From: an uncultured Roseburia sp.
GTDB lineage: Bacteria; Bacillota; Clostridia; Lachnospirales; Lachnospiraceae
Assembly: GCA_900539115.1 (NCBI GenBank)
Contig: UQAQ01000012.1
Location: 8,089 to 72,088, forward strand
Length of the DNA stretch: 64,000 bases
Direction: 5' to 3'
Shown here: positions 62,804 through 64,000 of the stretch, one piece after another
Layout: each line of letters begins with the position of its first letter
How positions within the stretch are numbered: the stretch's first letter is position 1
Notes under the pieces: generated by a model
What the model was told of the DNA's origin: nothing
Database searches by the model: none
The model's input: only the letters and a program-made list of their open reading frames with translations
Program-made: the position numbers and the translations under genes

Positions 62804-63612
62804 TAGCTTTCACCACCTTGTTCATTTCCATCGCCTCCCAAAAAAGAGTCACGGACATTCGGTGCAAGGAATGATTTCAGTTTTTCCTCAATCACACGTG
62901 GATTTTCTCCAGCCTGTATCGACAGAATTCCCTCACAGATAACTTCTTTCTCCATAATCTCTCTCGCATTGATTGCACGAAGCTTTGTTGCGATAGGAAT
63001 GGAAATCCAGTTTGCAAGAAGAGAACCATACATCGTCGTAACCAAAGCCACTGCCATGTTCGGTCCAATTGAACTTGGATCATCCAGCAGTTTCAGCATG
63101 TTGATCAAACCGATCAACGTACCGATCATACCCCAGGCAGGACCCATAGCAGCCAATCCATCCCAAAAACTGATCACTTTATTGTGTCGACGTTCAATAC
63201 TGCTCAGTTCCGTATCCAGTATGCTGGTAACCAATTCCTGATCGGTACCATCGACAATCAGCATGATTCCTTTTTTCAAAAAATCATCATCGATATCTGC
63301 CGCTGCTTCCTCCAGCTGAAGCAGCCCCTCTTTTCTTGCCACATTCGCCAGATCAATAATCGTATGTATAATTTCACTTTCCTTTGTCGCCGGAGTTTTT
63401 AAAATCAGCTTAAAAGACTTCAGCGAGTTAAAAAATGCCGGTATACTGTCTGACATCGTAAGCATACACATAAAGGAGCCTCCGATTGTAATCAAAATGG
63501 AGGAAAAGTCATAAAAGTTTCCCAGCGCAGCAAATCCCTGATCCCCGGATACAATTCCATACACAACTGCTGCGGCACACCCCAGCATACCAATAATTGA
63601 TGCTAAATCCAA
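62803..63612 (-). CDS. motA: Flagellar stator protein MotA
   Basis: 269 residues with four transmembrane helices. Typical features are SILITIGGSFMCML near residue 37, LLQLEEAAADIDDDFLKKGI in the cytoplasmic loop, AAMGPAWGMIGTLIGLINML and the third and fourth helices after it. It forms the ion channel and torque generator with MotB and FliG. It lies 26 bases after flbD. Confidence 0.96.
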   Translation of the reverse strand: MDLASIIGMLGCAAAVVYGIVSGDQGFAALGNFYDFSSILITIGGSFMCMLTMSDSIPAFFNSLKSFKLILKTPATKESEIIHTIIDLANVARKEGLLQLEEAAADIDDDFLKKGIMLIVDGTDQELVTSILDTELSSIERRHNKVISFWDGLAAMGPAWGMIGTLIGLINMLKLLDDPSSIGPNMAVALVTTMYGSLLANWISIPIATKLRAINAREIMEKEVICEGILSIQAGENPRVIEEKLKSFLAPNVRDSFLGGDGNEQGGES

Positions 63613-63638
63613 AAAAATACACCACCTTAATGTTATAT

Positions 63639-63833
63639 TTAATCTAATGGTATTGAAAAAATTTCTTTCCGATACAATTTTACTAGATTTTTCACCTCTT
63701 GTCTACTTTCTTTTACAATTATTTTTTTCCCTGTAGTTAAGGTTAGTACCGTGTCCGGAGTTTCCTCGATGGTTTCAATCAAATCCGAATTTAAAGTAAA
63801 TTGTTTTCCGTTCATTCGCGTGACATCAATCAT
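63639..63833 (-). CDS. flbD: Flagellar FlbD family protein
   Basis: 64 residues, the Gram-positive swarming-motility FlbD family, not the Caulobacter regulator. MIDVTRMNGKQFTLNSDLIE and TPDTVLTLTTGKKIIVKES are typical. It is usually just after flgE; here flgE is not adjacent within the window. Confidence 0.93.
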   Translation of the reverse strand: MIDVTRMNGKQFTLNSDLIETIEETPDTVLTLTTGKKIIVKESRQEVKNLVKLYRKEIFSIPLD

Positions 63834-63874
63834 ACAATTCCTCCTTTTCCAACACTTTTCAATACTCTGTCTTA

Positions 63875-63903
63875 ATTATATCACAAAAAAAGCAAAAAGG
63901 GAA
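63875..63903 (-). promoter_or_regulatory. Possible flbD-operon promoter
   Basis: On the minus strand a perfect TATAAT (63875-63880) lies about 42 bases before the flbD start. Its -35 partner (63898-63903, TTCCCT) is poor and lies in the terminator stem. It could be a restart point for the downstream operon. Confidence 0.4.
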
Positions 63904-63922
63904 ACAAAAGTTTCCCTTTTTT
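63894..63922. terminator. Perfect bidirectional terminator upstream of flbD
   Basis: GGGAAAC (63899-63905) and GTTTCCC (63910-63916) form a perfect stem with an AAAA loop. T-runs flank it on both strands. It would end transcription of whatever lies to the right before flbD. Confidence 0.85.
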
Positions 63923-63941
63923 ATTGTATCGCAGCAAAATA

Positions 63942-63961
63942 AACCACCGGCTATGCCGGTG
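63942..63961. repeat. Perfect GC-rich hairpin (CACCGGC/GCCGGTG) at the right edge
   Basis: CACCGGC and GCCGGTG (arms within 63944-63961) enclose a 3-base loop. Imperfect subterminal GC-rich hairpins just outside a transposase gene are typical of IS200/IS605 right ends. The short space to the preceding open end supports this, but no transposase domain is visible. Confidence 0.4.
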
Positions 63962-63976
63962 TGACCCGCATTAGCT

Positions 63977-64000
63977 TTAGCTACAAGAAAAACCTCCTAT
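63977..64000 (-). CDS. 3-prime end of an unidentified gene (7 codons and stop)
   Basis: The minus strand from the right edge reads Ile-Gly-Gly-Phe-Ser-Cys-Ser then TAA (stop at 63977-63979). It is followed within 35 bases by a GC-rich hairpin and a terminator. The end does not look like FlgE, which is expected here. It may be a mobile-element gene. Only 24 bases are available, so frame and gene are uncertain. Confidence 0.25.
   Translation of the reverse strand: MGGFSCS

Noticed and set aside
1..64000. tRNA, rRNA, CRISPR array or replication origin
   Set aside because: No cloverleaf, rRNA stretch, spaced identical repeats or DnaA-box cluster was found by reading; a dedicated search would settle it.

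Overview
The window is a contiguous piece of a low-to-moderate GC Firmicutes chromosome. Gene content and order point to a motile, Gram-positive anaerobe of the Clostridia, most likely a Lachnospiraceae member of the Roseburia/Agathobacter type. The evidence is MinE and DivIVA side by side, a PolC-type replicase, SepF, a FliY/CheD chemotaxis branch, a FapA (DUF342) gene between sigD and rpsB, and a PBP2 with a very large insertion. The genus is an inference. All but two genes (a DUF378 protein and lexA) are on the minus strand, so the regions below are listed left to right but transcribed right to left. No tRNA, rRNA or CRISPR array was seen.

Positions 1-1476 hold a tyrosine recombinase cut by the left edge and an orphan BlaI-type repressor whose promoter overlaps a dyad. 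Positions 1613-6922 hold an envelope and division cluster: rluD, lspA, divIVA, sepF, yggS and an HlyD-like membrane protein. Positions 7026-16743 hold a DUF378 protein and mgsA, followed by the shape and septum-placement cluster rodA-minE-minD-minC-PBP2-mreD-mreC-mreB-radC. Positions 16851-25273 hold a methionine gamma-lyase-like gene, miaA, mutL, mutS and an SH3 membrane protein, with lexA divergent under a promoter carrying two LexA-box-like palindromes. A 142-base highly structured element (25375-25516) sits between the convergent ends of lexA and polC.

Positions 25541-41831 follow the rpsB-to-polC order familiar from Bacillus: rpsB, tsf, then pyrH, frr, uppS, cdsA, dxr, rseP, ispG, polC. 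Between tsf and pyrH lies an inserted trio: a diguanylate cyclase with a LacI-type ligand-binding domain, a membrane-anchored polysaccharide deacetylase and a bactofilin. Positions 41975-63833 are the long fla/che operon in the Bacillus order, from flbD, motA, motB, fliL, fliM, fliY, cheY and fliOPQR through flhB, flhA, flhF, flhG, a PilZ protein, cheB, cheA, cheW and cheD to sigD, fapA and three small genes before rpsB. The right edge has a terminator, a second perfect hairpin and a 24-base open 3-prime end that may be a mobile-element remnant where flgE would be expected.

Functionally the window joins cell-shape control, isoprenoid and phospholipid precursor supply, replication and repair, and the whole flagellar export, motor and chemotaxis apparatus. 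The GGDEF sensor and the PilZ protein suggest that cyclic di-GMP links ligand sensing to motility and possibly to the cell surface. The most interesting items are the structured element, the two strong translation starts in the bactofilin gene, the ligand-sensing cyclase lacking an inhibitory site, the PBP2 insertion and the non-catalytic MltG-like protein at the end of the flagellar operon.
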